This document shows, piece after piece, positions 17,281-24,066 of a DNA stretch of 24,066 nucleotides (its first letter is position 1; every line of letters starts with the position of its first letter). Source of the DNA: Chara braunii (taxonomy: Eukaryota > Streptophyta > Charophyceae > Charales > Characeae). The stretch is taken from the NCBI GenBank assembly GCA_003427395.1, contig BFEA01000479.1:659837-683902 (forward strand). The letters are read 5' to 3'. Made by a program: the position numbers and the translations under genes. The notes under the pieces were generated by a model, which did not search any database, was not told where the DNA came from, and saw only the letters and a list, made by a program, of their open reading frames with translations.

Positions 17281-17590
17281 TTTTCTAACCCGTGACCTGG
17301 CCGGGTATCGGAAGGAGAGCCACCGGGGCGCCCCTGTATGGTCTCCTTCTGTCACCTTGCCCCTGCCAACCTCCTGCTATCCTCATGCTGTCCTCGTGTG
17401 ATCGTGTGCCGAGAGATGGGCTCATCATCCCTCGTTAGAAGTCGCAATTTCTGACATAATTGTGGACGCGAGAGAGATCTGTGGTTTTTGAAACATTGGC
17501 GGTACTGTGGTGACCAGACAGAGGCACCGGAAATGGTTCTCAGAAATCTTAGACACTGAGGTCAATAAGTAGCACCTAATTGCAATTGCA
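17281..17590. other. Non-coding, no feature recognised
   Basis: This is mixed-composition sequence upstream of LINE G. No open frame with a recognisable domain, no tandem repeat and no RNA gene is visible. Confidence 0.4.
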
Positions 17591-17690
17591 TCCCATGTGG
17601 CTGAATGGTGCACCTCCAATTAACTATTGAATACAGACCTGAGTACGGATCCAGATTGAATCCGAAAAATAAAGACAAATGAAAAAACAC
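17591..17690 (+). repeat. Possible tRNA-derived SINE head 1
   Basis: TGGCTGAATGG (17598-17608) resembles a Pol III A box. AGATTGAATCC (17653-17663) resembles a B box 55 bases downstream. AATAAAGACAAATGAAAAAAC follows. The 15-base string TGTGGCTGAATGGTGC is shared with 18061-18075, supporting a repeat family. No TSD is seen. Confidence 0.35.
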
Positions 17691-17744
17691 TTTAAAACAG
17701 ACCGATACAAGAACATTATCAGGGGCTAGAAGCGTAGAACCCTT

Positions 17745-17790
17745 TCAACCAAGAAAGAAAAAAAAAGAAAAAGAAAAAAAGAATAAGAGA
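17745..17790. repeat. A-rich tract
   Basis: A/G-rich simple sequence (AAAGAAAAA repeats), possibly the eroded tail of a plus-strand retroelement. No body is identified. Confidence 0.5.
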
Positions 17791-17905
17791 TGAAGGGCAA
17801 GAGACCGCCAGGCTGCAGGCTTGTTGTTGGCTGGGTCAGCAGGAAGGTCAGGCCAGCGATTCTAGGCTTGAACATGGTTGGGGCCTTCTTCTGACTGAGT
17901 CTCCC

Positions 17906-18012
17906 GTCTTCACCCGAATAGAACATGTGGTCATCATCCCTGTATCTAGACTGAAAGCTGGGCCAAAGGTGGGCAATACCATAGTTACCGTATGTTCTAT
18001 TCGGGGGAAGAC
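17906..18012. repeat. 21-bp inverted repeat, 65-bp spacer
   Basis: The left arm 17906-17926 (GTCTTCACCCGAATAGAACAT) is the reverse complement of the right arm 17992-18012, with one difference in 21. The arms could be the termini of a very short MITE-like element or an RNA hairpin. No clear target-site duplication lies outside the arms. Confidence 0.7.
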
Positions 18013-18049
18013 TTCACAGCAGGCATGCATCAGGAGAGCATGATTCTGC

Positions 18050-18180
18050 TTTAGCTGCCTGTGGCTGAATGGTGCTCATATGCAGCTGCTGGTAAAACAG
18101 ATCGCGAGCTCAAACCCTGAACGGAAAACCGCAAGAGAGAGGGGTCTAATTATGATAATATGGGGCTTGCACCGAGGAAA
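18050..18180 (+). repeat. Possible tRNA-derived SINE head 2
   Basis: The A box-like TGGCTGAATGG (18062-18072) and B box-like AGCTCAAACCC (18107-18117), preceded by GATCGCG as in a tRNA variable/T arm, are 45 bases apart. It shares the A-box neighbourhood with 17596-17610. The 3' body is unidentified. A degenerate Pol III promoter is plausible. Confidence 0.4.
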
Positions 18181-18263
18181 GTATAAAACTTTGAGAAGAA
18201 TTTTGCTGCATCGAAATTCTGACTGTTGATGGACTGGTTATCGGCGGAGGAAAGGTTAGGAAA

Positions 18264-18427
18264 GTAGTTCTACATGCCTATTCAAAAGTCGTAACGCACA
18301 GGATTGGCATACCTAAAGTGGCAAGCCACAGGAGTTCTGCATGCCTCAAGTGGCAAGCCACAGGAGTTCTGCATACTTAAAGTGGCAAGCCGCAGGAGTT
18401 CTGCATACCTAAAATGGCAAGTCACAT
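18264..18427. repeat. 32-bp tandem repeat, four to five units
   Basis: Units of 32 bases (GGAGTTCTGCAT...GGCAAGCCACA) begin at 18331, 18363 and 18395. A 30-base variant lies at 18301-18330 and a diverged unit at 18264-18300. The units are contiguous with no spacers, so this is a minisatellite and not a CRISPR array. Confidence 0.85.
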
Positions 18428-18649
18428 CATCTGTAACTGGCACTTGTGTAATAATGGTTACAAGGTATAGTGGCATGGGATAAAAGGAGGGTGGGCGTAG
18501 GGGGGCGGCTGGAGCTGTCGGCTGGGGCTGTCGCCTCACGGCCCCACCGTTCTGAAGAGAGGACACAAAGCACAAAGATCAAGTCAGATACAGCTCGGAC
18601 TTTTGGACAGAGGGAGATAGCTTGTACACAAAAAGATAAAAGGACATCA

Positions 18650-18682
18650 GGGTTTAAGGGTTTAAGGGTTAAAGGGGTTAAG
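18650..18682. repeat. TTTAAGGG telomere-like tract
   Basis: GGGTTTAAGGGTTTAAGGGTTAAAGGGGTTAA resembles the plant TTTAGGG telomere repeat with one extra A per unit. It is short and interstitial. It lies on the opposite strand orientation to the CCCTAAA motifs at 1241-1374. Confidence 0.6.
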
Positions 18683-19052
18683 AGTCTACGGGCTTAATAC
18701 ATGCATGAGCCATAGGAAACATGCCCATGTACACTCTCAACCACATCCTATACAGAATTTTCCTCTAATTGCATGGTCGTTGGTCTTTTTGAGTGCTGAG
18801 TCTCTGGGCTCTGTTTCGCAGTTGCTACCTCGGCTAGTTTGGCGCATGTGCTGTTAGCTCCGATTACCGGGTTCCTGATGCGCAGTAAGTAGTTTGGGCG
18901 TGTTTTCGCTGTTATTTTTGGGTTCAGTAGAAGCGCTCCAGTTGACTGCTATTAGTTAGGAGGTTAATTTCGTTTTGGCTTGGATGGGTAATTGCCCGCT
19001 GGTTGATTGCTAATCTAGAGTCCGTTTAACCTTCTAGATATGGGTGATAGTA
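18683..19052. other. T/G-rich non-coding sequence
   Basis: This T/G-rich sequence with GGTTTG/GGTTAG stretches continues after the retroposed insert at 19368-19690. It resembles intron or 5'-leader sequence in composition, but I can define no exon, splice pair or promoter. Confidence 0.35.
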
Positions 19053-19367
19053 ATCAGGGTCTGGTTAATCTTTTTTTTTTTTTTTAATTATTAAAAACCA
19101 GCAAGCCCCCTTTTTTGGATCCATTAGCTTCCCCCAGACCAGACTCAGCACTCCCAAGACACCTCAACCTGCCCAATACCTGCCATTGCTGTCGTGTACT
19201 CACTACCAAAGCTATCCCCGGCTCAAGGGTTGCCTTGACAGTACCTCCTAGTTCGCCACTGGATTGCCTTCCACCCTCGACCATCTCCAGATCTCTCAAC
19301 CAGGCCTCATGCTCCTGCTACAAAACAGGTCACAGGGCAAACACCCCAGCACGATCAGGGTCTGGTT
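19053..19367 (-). mobile_element. Retroposed transcript fragment with polyA and 14-bp TSD
   Basis: The exact direct repeat ATCAGGGTCTGGTT (19053-19066 and 19354-19367) flanks an insert whose plus-strand side starts with a T run of about 15 (about 19071-19085). It is therefore a minus-strand polyA-tailed cDNA of about 270 bases. A minus-strand frame of about 78 codons runs from 19314 to a TAA at 19084, immediately before the A tail. This frame (EAWLRDLEMVEGGRQ, ALVVSTRQQWQVLG) has no family I recognise. The best reading is a 5'-truncated processed pseudogene or an unrecognised SINE, mobilised by LINE machinery. Confidence 0.75.
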
Positions 19368-19690
19368 CATGATGCTGGTCCTGGTAGAGTTTCCGTGCTT
19401 TAGTTTTGAATACGCCAAATTGGGATCTGGCTTCGGTGGGTATCTATTTGGCTAGGGTTTGTGCATACTAGCCACTTCTTTTACGGTTGAAAGCTTAATT
19501 AGGATTTTAGAACTGATGGATAGGTGGGACTTGTTCTAATACTTTACTAGCTTTAAATTAGGTATGTTCGTGCTTTAGTGATACTTTAGGGTAGTGTGGT
19601 TTTTGAAGTTTGTTGTTGATGGTAATTGGCTAGGGTCTGAGAGTTTTTGATTGAACGCTTGGCTTCGGTCGGGGATGGGATTGGCCGGGA
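19368..19690. other. T/G-rich non-coding sequence, continuation of 18683-19052
   Basis: With the insert removed, this joins the upstream sequence at the duplicated target site. It contains GGCTAGGGT and TTTAG-rich stretches but no recognisable gene. Confidence 0.35.
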
Positions 19691-19765
19691 GTGTTTTTCT
19701 CAGGCCTGTATGGCTGTGGCACGTACGTAAGGGACGTCGGACCCGTTTTCTGGTTTATAAAAAAA
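19691..19765 (+). mobile_element. LINE 3'-end scrap J
   Basis: AAGGGACGTCGGACCCGTTTTCTGG (within 19736-19761) matches the shared LINE 3' terminus (GGACGCTGGACCCGGTTTCCAG) with changes in the hairpin stem. A-rich sequence follows from 19761. Only the last few tens of bases are recognisable. Confidence 0.5.
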
Positions 19766-20246
19766 CAAAGCTGGTGTCAAAAAAAAAAAGGGACAGAAAA
19801 AAAAAATATAAAAAAAAGTTCCGGTCAAACAACAACACTAGCAGAGAAGAGACGTGACAAGCGGCAGCCTCTTTTCTCTTCCTATTCTGCTCCCTGTCAA
19901 AAGTAGTCCATCAGATATAACTTCATATATTCAGGAAAAAGAGCAAACAGATTCTGAAGAAGAACAACAACAACAAAAAAAACACTTGTATGTGCACTAA
20001 GTAGGCTATCTATGGTTTTCATGAGCTTGGATTCACCGGCGGAGAATTTTTACGAGCAGTTAAGCCAGTAGGTGGGTGGTGTACGGTGAAAATTACTTTG
20101 TGAAGTCGAAGCGTGATGCGAGGTCTCACACATCCAAGCAGGTCGTATCGTGACTGCGCATTGCCTAGGTGCTTTACAGCGTATAGTCGGTCTTGGCAAG
20201 GCGACATGGGGGAAAGAAGTGATAGGCGGGCGCTGTCACCTCTATG
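19766..20246. other. A-rich tracts then unassigned sequence
   Basis: Several A runs (19775-19820, 19960-19983) are followed by mixed sequence. The last part (20030-20246) could be rDNA spacer, since it leads towards the 25S scrap, but no 5.8S sequence is recognised. The TCACCTC-TAT-GAGGTGA palindrome spans 20236-20252. Confidence 0.35.
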
Positions 20247-20296
20247 AGGTGATGAATCTTATGCTTCGCAAGTGTAGTAAGCTGCTGGGTTTCGCT
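20247..20296 (+). repeat. 50-bp block, near-identical to 23758-23807
   Basis: It begins AGGTGATGAATCTTATGC and ends GGGTTTCGCT, with 49 of 50 bases identical to 23758-23807. Flanks on both sides differ. Here it precedes the 25S rRNA scrap, so it may be ribosomal spacer. Confidence 0.85.
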
Positions 20297-20380
20297 TCCG
20301 TTCGCTCCCATCGGCTTAAGGTGGGCTTGCGGCCGGGGGTGTTGGGCTCGAGCTGTGGAGGTACGTCGGGCCTTGCCTTT

Positions 20381-20424
20381 TGATCTCAGGTCGGGCGGGA
20401 GCACCCGCACAATTTAAGCATATA
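20381..20424 (+). rRNA. 25S rRNA 5'-end fragment
   Basis: TGATCTCAGGTCGGGCGGGA, CACCCGC and TTTAAGCATAT follow the order and spacing of the very 5' end of eukaryotic large-subunit rRNA (after ITS2). The match stops at 20424, where the expected CAATAAGCGG is replaced by A-rich sequence. The bases just upstream could be ITS2 but no 5.8S is seen. It is a scrap and not a working rDNA unit. Confidence 0.75.
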
Positions 20425-21279
20425 ACAAAACGACAAAACCTCACATTTTTTATAGAATGAAAAAGTAAAAGTCAAACTGTTATTTTTTACACAAAAAGAG
20501 AGTTTTTAATTGTTTTTCGATAAAGGGGCAAAAAAAGAGGTGAAAAGTCAACTGTTCCTCAAAATGTGCAAGAAAACCCTTTCTTGCAAAATCATGTTAT
20601 ATGGCTATAAGTCATTCTCAGTAGATTTGCAAAAAGCAAAGCTCAAACAGGACAATTTTTAAGGACTACAAGGCCAACGTGAAAGATGTTAAAAAAAACG
20701 GATTTTGGTAAACTATAAGGCATTTTCAGCAGTTAGGTAAAAACCAAGATCTGCGAAAACTAATTTATAGCCTTATAAGACTATAAATCAATTTTGACAT
20801 TAACAATAAAACCCTTGGCAAAAAATATATGTTAAAAAAATAAGAATACAAACAACTTTTGTCAGGGAGACACCTTCAAATTCTTAGCCAAGCACGAGTT
20901 TAAAATTAAAAAAAATGGGAAAAAAAATAAAATAAATAGTAAAAAATCATATGTTCGCTCAGGTATGGGAGAATATGTTTGAGAATATGTTTGAGCATTC
21001 GAAAAACCCCCGAATACGTTCATCATGCTATACATCTTATAGGACTATAAAGTTATAAACATGATTTTTTTAGATAACAAAAAAATGAGATATTTTTGGC
21101 GAACCGGGGGGGCCTGCTCTGTGGCGAGGAGAGATCAACTATGGGTGACATTGGTTAGGTTGGTATTGTCCATGTTTTACAATGTCCTGGTACAGGGAGG
21201 ACTAGAAGTTGCTCTAGGATTAGGAGACCAGAATTGTTGATATAGCATAGCTTACTACAATTAATACAATTTTTTATCA

Positions 21280-21398
21280 CCATCATCATCATCATCATAG
21301 TATCACCATCATCAGCAGGATCATCATCATCATCAGGATCATCATCATCATCAGGATCATCAACATCATCAGGATCATCATCATCATAGTCAACACCT
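21280..21398. repeat. (ATC)n repeat with higher-order 18-bp unit
   Basis: CATCAT runs are interrupted regularly by AGGATC. The minus frame reads as an Asp-rich DDDDDP repeat inside a 152-codon open frame (21613-21155) that also includes a poly-Phe stretch from a T/A tract, so it is unlikely to be a gene. Confidence 0.85.
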
Positions 21399-21407
21399 AC
21401 GTAGCAC

Positions 21408-21518
21408 CGTGTTCGCATTCGGAGGCGAACGCGAACATGTTCGCCCGAACGCGAACAAGCGCCCAAAACCCTCCGAACGCGAACATGAAATTTATTAAAA
21501 AAAAAAAAAAAAAAAAAA
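21408..21518. repeat. GAACGCGAAC-rich segment followed by A tract
   Basis: GTTCGC/GCGAAC repeats in both orientations (palindromic GCGAACATGTTCGC at about 21430-21443) lead into a ~22-base A run at 21496-21518. No function is assigned. Confidence 0.6.
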
Positions 21519-21645
21519 GTTCTCATAAAAATCTGAAAACAATATATGTTGTGTAAAATAACAATACAAGCAACTTTTGCCTTAATTTCATGTTCAAATT
21601 CGTAGCCAATCATGAGTTAAAAATAAACAACCGAAATATATATAT

Positions 21646-21714
21646 GGGTTCAGCCTCCTGATGAGTCGGTGAAACTCCGACGAAACAGTTTGTCACAGCG
21701 GGAGGTAGGCTACC
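21646..21714 (+). ncRNA. Hammerhead-ribozyme-like core
   Basis: CTGATGA (21658-21664) is followed by a perfect 5-bp stem II, GTCGG/CCGAC (21665-21669 and 21677-21681), with a 7-base loop. GAA (21682-21684) and a 3-bp stem III, ACA/TGT (21685-21687 and 21691-21693), come next, then the expected C17 at 21694. All core positions of a type I hammerhead with minimal stem III are present, including the G-C pair closing stem II. Stem I is irregular: CCTC (21654-21657) can pair with GAGG (21702-21705) only by leaving 21695-21701 unpaired, with GGT/ACC farther out. Short stem III hammerheads are typical of Penelope-like retroelements. Activity is uncertain. Confidence 0.55.
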
Positions 21715-21776
21715 AATTGTTCTTTTTCCTGAAGCACCCGGATTCTGAATAAATCTTCTTTGTTGTATATCGTTTT
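21715..21776 (+). other. Putative 3' terminus of the hammerhead-bearing element
   Basis: The sequence after the ribozyme-like core contains a possible polyadenylation signal, AATAAA (21748-21753). It ends where LINE H coding homology begins at 21777. The boundary is inferred only from the loss of LINE homology; no duplication is found. Confidence 0.35.
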
Positions 21777-22625
21777 TTATTCCGGTTCTGTCTGTTGAAT
21801 CTCATTGTTCCATTTCCTTTGGTAGAGATTCCGCTCCAGGATTCCGTTGGTATTATGCTGTACGATCTTTTCTACCACACCTGGACGATTCTTGATTGAC
21901 GCCCAGTCCGATTCTTGCAGGTCGGGGCCTTTCTCAAGAATCCTCCACCAGTCGAGGGGGATCTTTTCGATTAGAGCCTCTATAGCCTCCTCTACTTTGT
22001 GGCAGTAACGCAATTTTTCTCTTAGCTGCTCCGGTTTAACCCACTCTCTATGATCTATGTTCCATATGTCGTTGATCCTAGTTAACCCCGCTTAACCCAA
22101 CTCTGCCAAGGGGCATCTCCGCAGTGGAGGGTCTGTCCCTTCGAGTCCACCACCCATCGATTCCCGAAGAGGGGTTGCCGGAATCCGTCTTCCCATCTTC
22201 CTAGTGGGGTTTTGTCTGGGAGAGGGAGGCTTCTCCATGTATTCAGCAAGGTAGGTCAGAACGGGTCATTCCTCAGGTTCTCCCTTGCTGCTTGTCTGGG
22301 GGAGCCAGGAAGGCAGGTGCCTTGTTGTGATTTTTTTTTGGGGATGGACCATCCTCTGTTCTCTAGCCACATCAGAGGATCACATTCTGTTGCTGTTTGT
22401 GGGGCTAGACGGGTAATCTGTTCCAAGGCAAGCCCCTTCCATGGGGTTTTAGGGCCGAAGAGGAGCATTTTGAGCCACTGTAGAGCTAATGCTTTGGTTG
22501 GTATTATGGGGTCTATGATGCCCAACCCTCCTCTCGATTTCGGTTGGGTTATGGATTGTTATGCCACCCTGCTTATGACACCCTGGTGCTCGTCGTTCCC
22601 TCGCCACAGGAACACAGCTATCTGA
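21777..22625 (-). pseudogene. LINE H thumb and partial C-terminal domain
   Basis: After the TAA the frame continues RQIAVFLWRGND. It then passes MGIIDPIIPTKALALQWLK and LALEQITRLAPQ (22525-22256), a frame-broken part around the PLFGN position (about 22160), INDIWNIDHREWVKPEQL and IEKIPLDWWRILEKGPD (22080-21930), and GVVEKIVQHNTNG to 21777. It aligns with D's LALQAPHGVRS, IRIKDIWD and VPLDWVLILRRGPQ. Frame changes near 22255 and 22100 make it non-functional. Confidence 0.75.
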
Positions 22626-22627
22626 CG

Positions 22628-23668
22628 TTACAAGGGACGAAGGACGCTCTTGTCTAATGCCCAAATGNCTGATTTGTACCACAGGGTAGCCAAAACGACG
22701 TTGTTGATTATTAGCGCATGACCGAACAGGGATGTATGTTTGTCCTGCCATTGAGTCATTTTCTCCAAGGGGGGCTTGGAGATCCATTCATTATTAACTG
22801 ATGGTTTGCCTTCGGCTGACATCATAACCCACAACACCCTGATGGGGGCTTCCTGGGGGAGCCATTTGATCTTGGGTTGCTCCGGGGGTCTCACCCCTTG
22901 GTGGTGTATCCACCATCCTTGGGTCTTGTTTCCCCAGTTTACCCTCATGTCGGAAAAGCTGCAAAACAGATCCATCATGTACCGGATTCTGACCATTGCC
23001 TCTCGTGATGTGTCGATCATGAGGGTCAAGTCATTGGCAAACAGAGAGCAGACCGGGATTGCATCCTGCGGTATTGAAGATACTTTGATTCTCTCGATGT
23101 CTTTGTGTGTTCTCAGGTTAGCAGCTAAGGCCTCCATGACAATGACAAAAAGGTAAGGGGCTATTGGATCTCCTTGTCTAACGGACCTTTGGAGTTCAAT
23201 AGGCGGAGCTAGATTACTAGTTACCATGACTCTGGTTATTGCGTTCTCATGCAGGATCCTCACCCATCGCCTGAAACCTGGCCCAAAATTGAGCTTTTCA
23301 AGGCACTTTTCCAGGAACAACCAGTCCACATGGTCGTATGCTTTCTCAAAGTCAATGAAGATAATTGTCGCGTTATGTTTGGACTGTCTTGTCAGCTTAA
23401 TCATTTCATTGACCAGAAGTATGTTGTCTTGGATGTTCCTGCCTTGAATGAACCTAGTCTGGTCTGGATGTATGATCTGCGTCATGACAAGTACCAATCG
23501 GTTTGCCAGAGCCTTCACTATTAGCTTATAGACTACTGTAAGTAGTGTAATAGGCCTGTAGTTTCTAATATTATTCCTGTCCCCTTTTTTGTACAGAAGG
23601 GTTAATACTCCTTGACTCACTATGTTCCCTGTCTGGTCCGTTTCCCATACCTCGTGATAGTAGTCCAC
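22628..23668 (-). pseudogene. LINE H reverse transcriptase with FAND in motif C
   Basis: A 346-codon open frame: YYHEVWETDQTGN, GVLTLLYKKGD and NYRPITLLTVVYK (motif 1), HPDQTRFIQGR (motif 2), IIFIDFEKAYDHVDW (motif A), RSVRQGDPIAPYLF (motif B) and LFANDLTLMID (motif C), then GNKTQGWWIHHQG and WYKSxIWALDKS. Motif C has Asn for the first catalytic Asp (codons 23030-23041), which should abolish polymerisation. A TAA near 22626-22628 interrupts LRPL|RQIAVFLWRGND in frame. Upstream, RT motif 0 is missing through an internal deletion. This is the longest uninterrupted RT reading in the window and gives the best reference for repairing gaps in D by comparison. Confidence 0.85.
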
Positions 23669-23757
23669 ATTCTGATGTGAACAGATTTTGGTAGAAGTCC
23701 CTAGCTATTTTAGTGCAGGCTGCCGTAGATGTGCGTAGGTGTCCTTGACTGCAATCA

Positions 23758-24066
23758 GGTGATGAATCTTATGCTTCGCAAGTGTAGTAAACTGCTGGGT
23801 TTCGCTCCTAAATAGGGCGGACAGACGAGCGCCCAAGGAAAGCTATCTAGCCGCTGGAACGCAGTGTTTTTTCTGAGTCTTCTCAGCCTTTCTCAGTTTT
23901 TCTCTTACAAACCGTATCCTGCTCAGTTAATCCCCTGCGAGCCAGGGCAATCAATGCTGGCAGGGAAACAACTGATGTGTCACTCTGGATGTATAATAAG
24001 ACGCTGGACCCGGTTTCCAGCAGGTGCAGCTCCCCACCAGTAGACCGGAACAATTAAAAAAAAAAA
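23758..24066 (+). mobile_element. LINE 3'-end-bearing polyA element I
   Basis: It opens with the 50-bp block shared with 20247-20296, then about 130 bp of unassigned sequence, then a LINE-type 3' end. That end comprises CAATCAATGCTG (23949-23960), the perfect terminal hairpin GCTGGA-CCCGGTT-TCCAGC (24003-24021), CAGGTGCAGCTCCCCACCAGTAGACCGG and an A run to the window end. No ORF2 sequence is present. It could be a very short 5'-truncated LINE, a SINE using the LINE 3' end, or a chimera with ribosomal spacer. The true end may lie beyond the window. Confidence 0.65.

Larger units (their letters stand above)
20425..21645. other. AT-rich block with diverged internal repeats
   Basis: CTATAAGTCATTCTCAGTAG (20605) recurs diverged at 20713. 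CTTATAAGACTATAAA-type strings occur near 20772 and 21036. A segment of about 86 bases (20825-20910) recurs diverged at 21541-21626 (AATATATGTT, then CAACTTTTG, then TAGCCAA and ATGAGTT). No coding function is supported. It may be the body of the element that ends in the hammerhead-like motif. Confidence 0.5.
21777..23757 (-). mobile_element. LINE copy H, truncated at both ends
   Basis: Close to copy D in RT sequence. It starts at the linker (IARDFYQNLF near 23700) and ends in the C-terminal domain (LYQRKWNNEIQQTEPE at 21777). The zinc motif, tail and 3' UTR are absent, and hammerhead-element sequence takes their place. The 5' end abuts the plus-strand element I at 23758. One undetermined base lies at 22668. 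Confidence 0.8.

Noticed and set aside
18264-18427. CRISPR-like array
   Set aside because: The repeats are directly contiguous with no unique spacers, and the genome is eukaryotic.
18282-18575. 97-codon minus-strand frame with repeated LLRLATL-like units
   Set aside because: It is a reading of the 32-bp tandem repeat.
21155-21613. 152-codon minus-strand frame with Asp-rich repeats
   Set aside because: The Asp stretch is the (ATC)n microsatellite and the Phe stretch is an A/T tract; no conserved domain or start context is visible.
23758-24066. Polyadenylated host gene 3' end
   Set aside because: The terminal 120 bases match the LINE 3' end, including its hairpin, so a retroelement explains the A run.

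Overview
The window looks like repeat-dense nuclear DNA from a green-lineage eukaryote: a charophyte alga or a land plant, possibly early-diverging. I cannot name the species. The grounds are many decayed L1-clade LINEs with a FADD-type reverse transcriptase and a zf-RVT zinc motif, CCCTAAA/TTTAGGG telomere-like motifs, polyA-tailed retroposed U2 snRNA pieces, long polyT/polyA tracts and microsatellites, and no prokaryotic operon structure. I found no intact host protein-coding gene.

Layout. 1-200: tRNA-like sequence and a TA repeat. 198-11455: a head-to-tail series of five LINE pieces, all on the minus strand and all 5'-truncated. A1 (198-832) is a 3' end. A2 (891-2625) has its own polyA tail. 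A3 (2640-4245) is a long, almost open C-terminal domain. Copy D (4722-8745) runs from the end of the endonuclease to near the 3' terminus, and copy E (8750-11455) runs from the end of the endonuclease to mid C-terminal domain. 11460-14577: a non-coding patchwork of CTGAATGCAATTT and CTGAGACT minisatellites, a 64-bp near-perfect duplication, GC-rich blocks, a purine tract and the first U2 retropseudogene. 14578-15140: plus-strand LINE copy F. 15301-17280: minus-strand LINE copy G, interrupted by a second U2 retropseudogene. 17281-20246: possible tRNA-derived SINEs, a 21-bp inverted repeat, a 32-bp tandem repeat, TTTAAGGG repeats, a retroposed transcript with a 14-bp target-site duplication and a LINE 3'-end scrap (J). 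20247-20424: a 25S rRNA 5'-end scrap. 20425-21776: an AT-rich block ending in a hammerhead-ribozyme-like core. 21777-23757: minus-strand LINE copy H, with an RT catalytic change and an internal deletion. 23758-24066: plus-strand LINE 3' end (I) with polyA.

How the parts relate. The LINEs supply the RT activity that best explains the polyA-tailed U2 pieces, the retroposed transcript and the nested layout. Several LINE copies share a 3'-terminal hairpin with one compensatory base-pair change, a plausible RT recognition element. No visible copy is autonomous: all lack ORF1 and most of the endonuclease, and all carry stops, frameshifts or catalytic changes. The items most worth a second look are the hammerhead-like core, the two U2 retrocopies, the LINE-LINE junctions in which one copy lacks its 3' end exactly where the next begins, and a 50-bp block shared between the 25S scrap and the polyA-tailed element at the window end.
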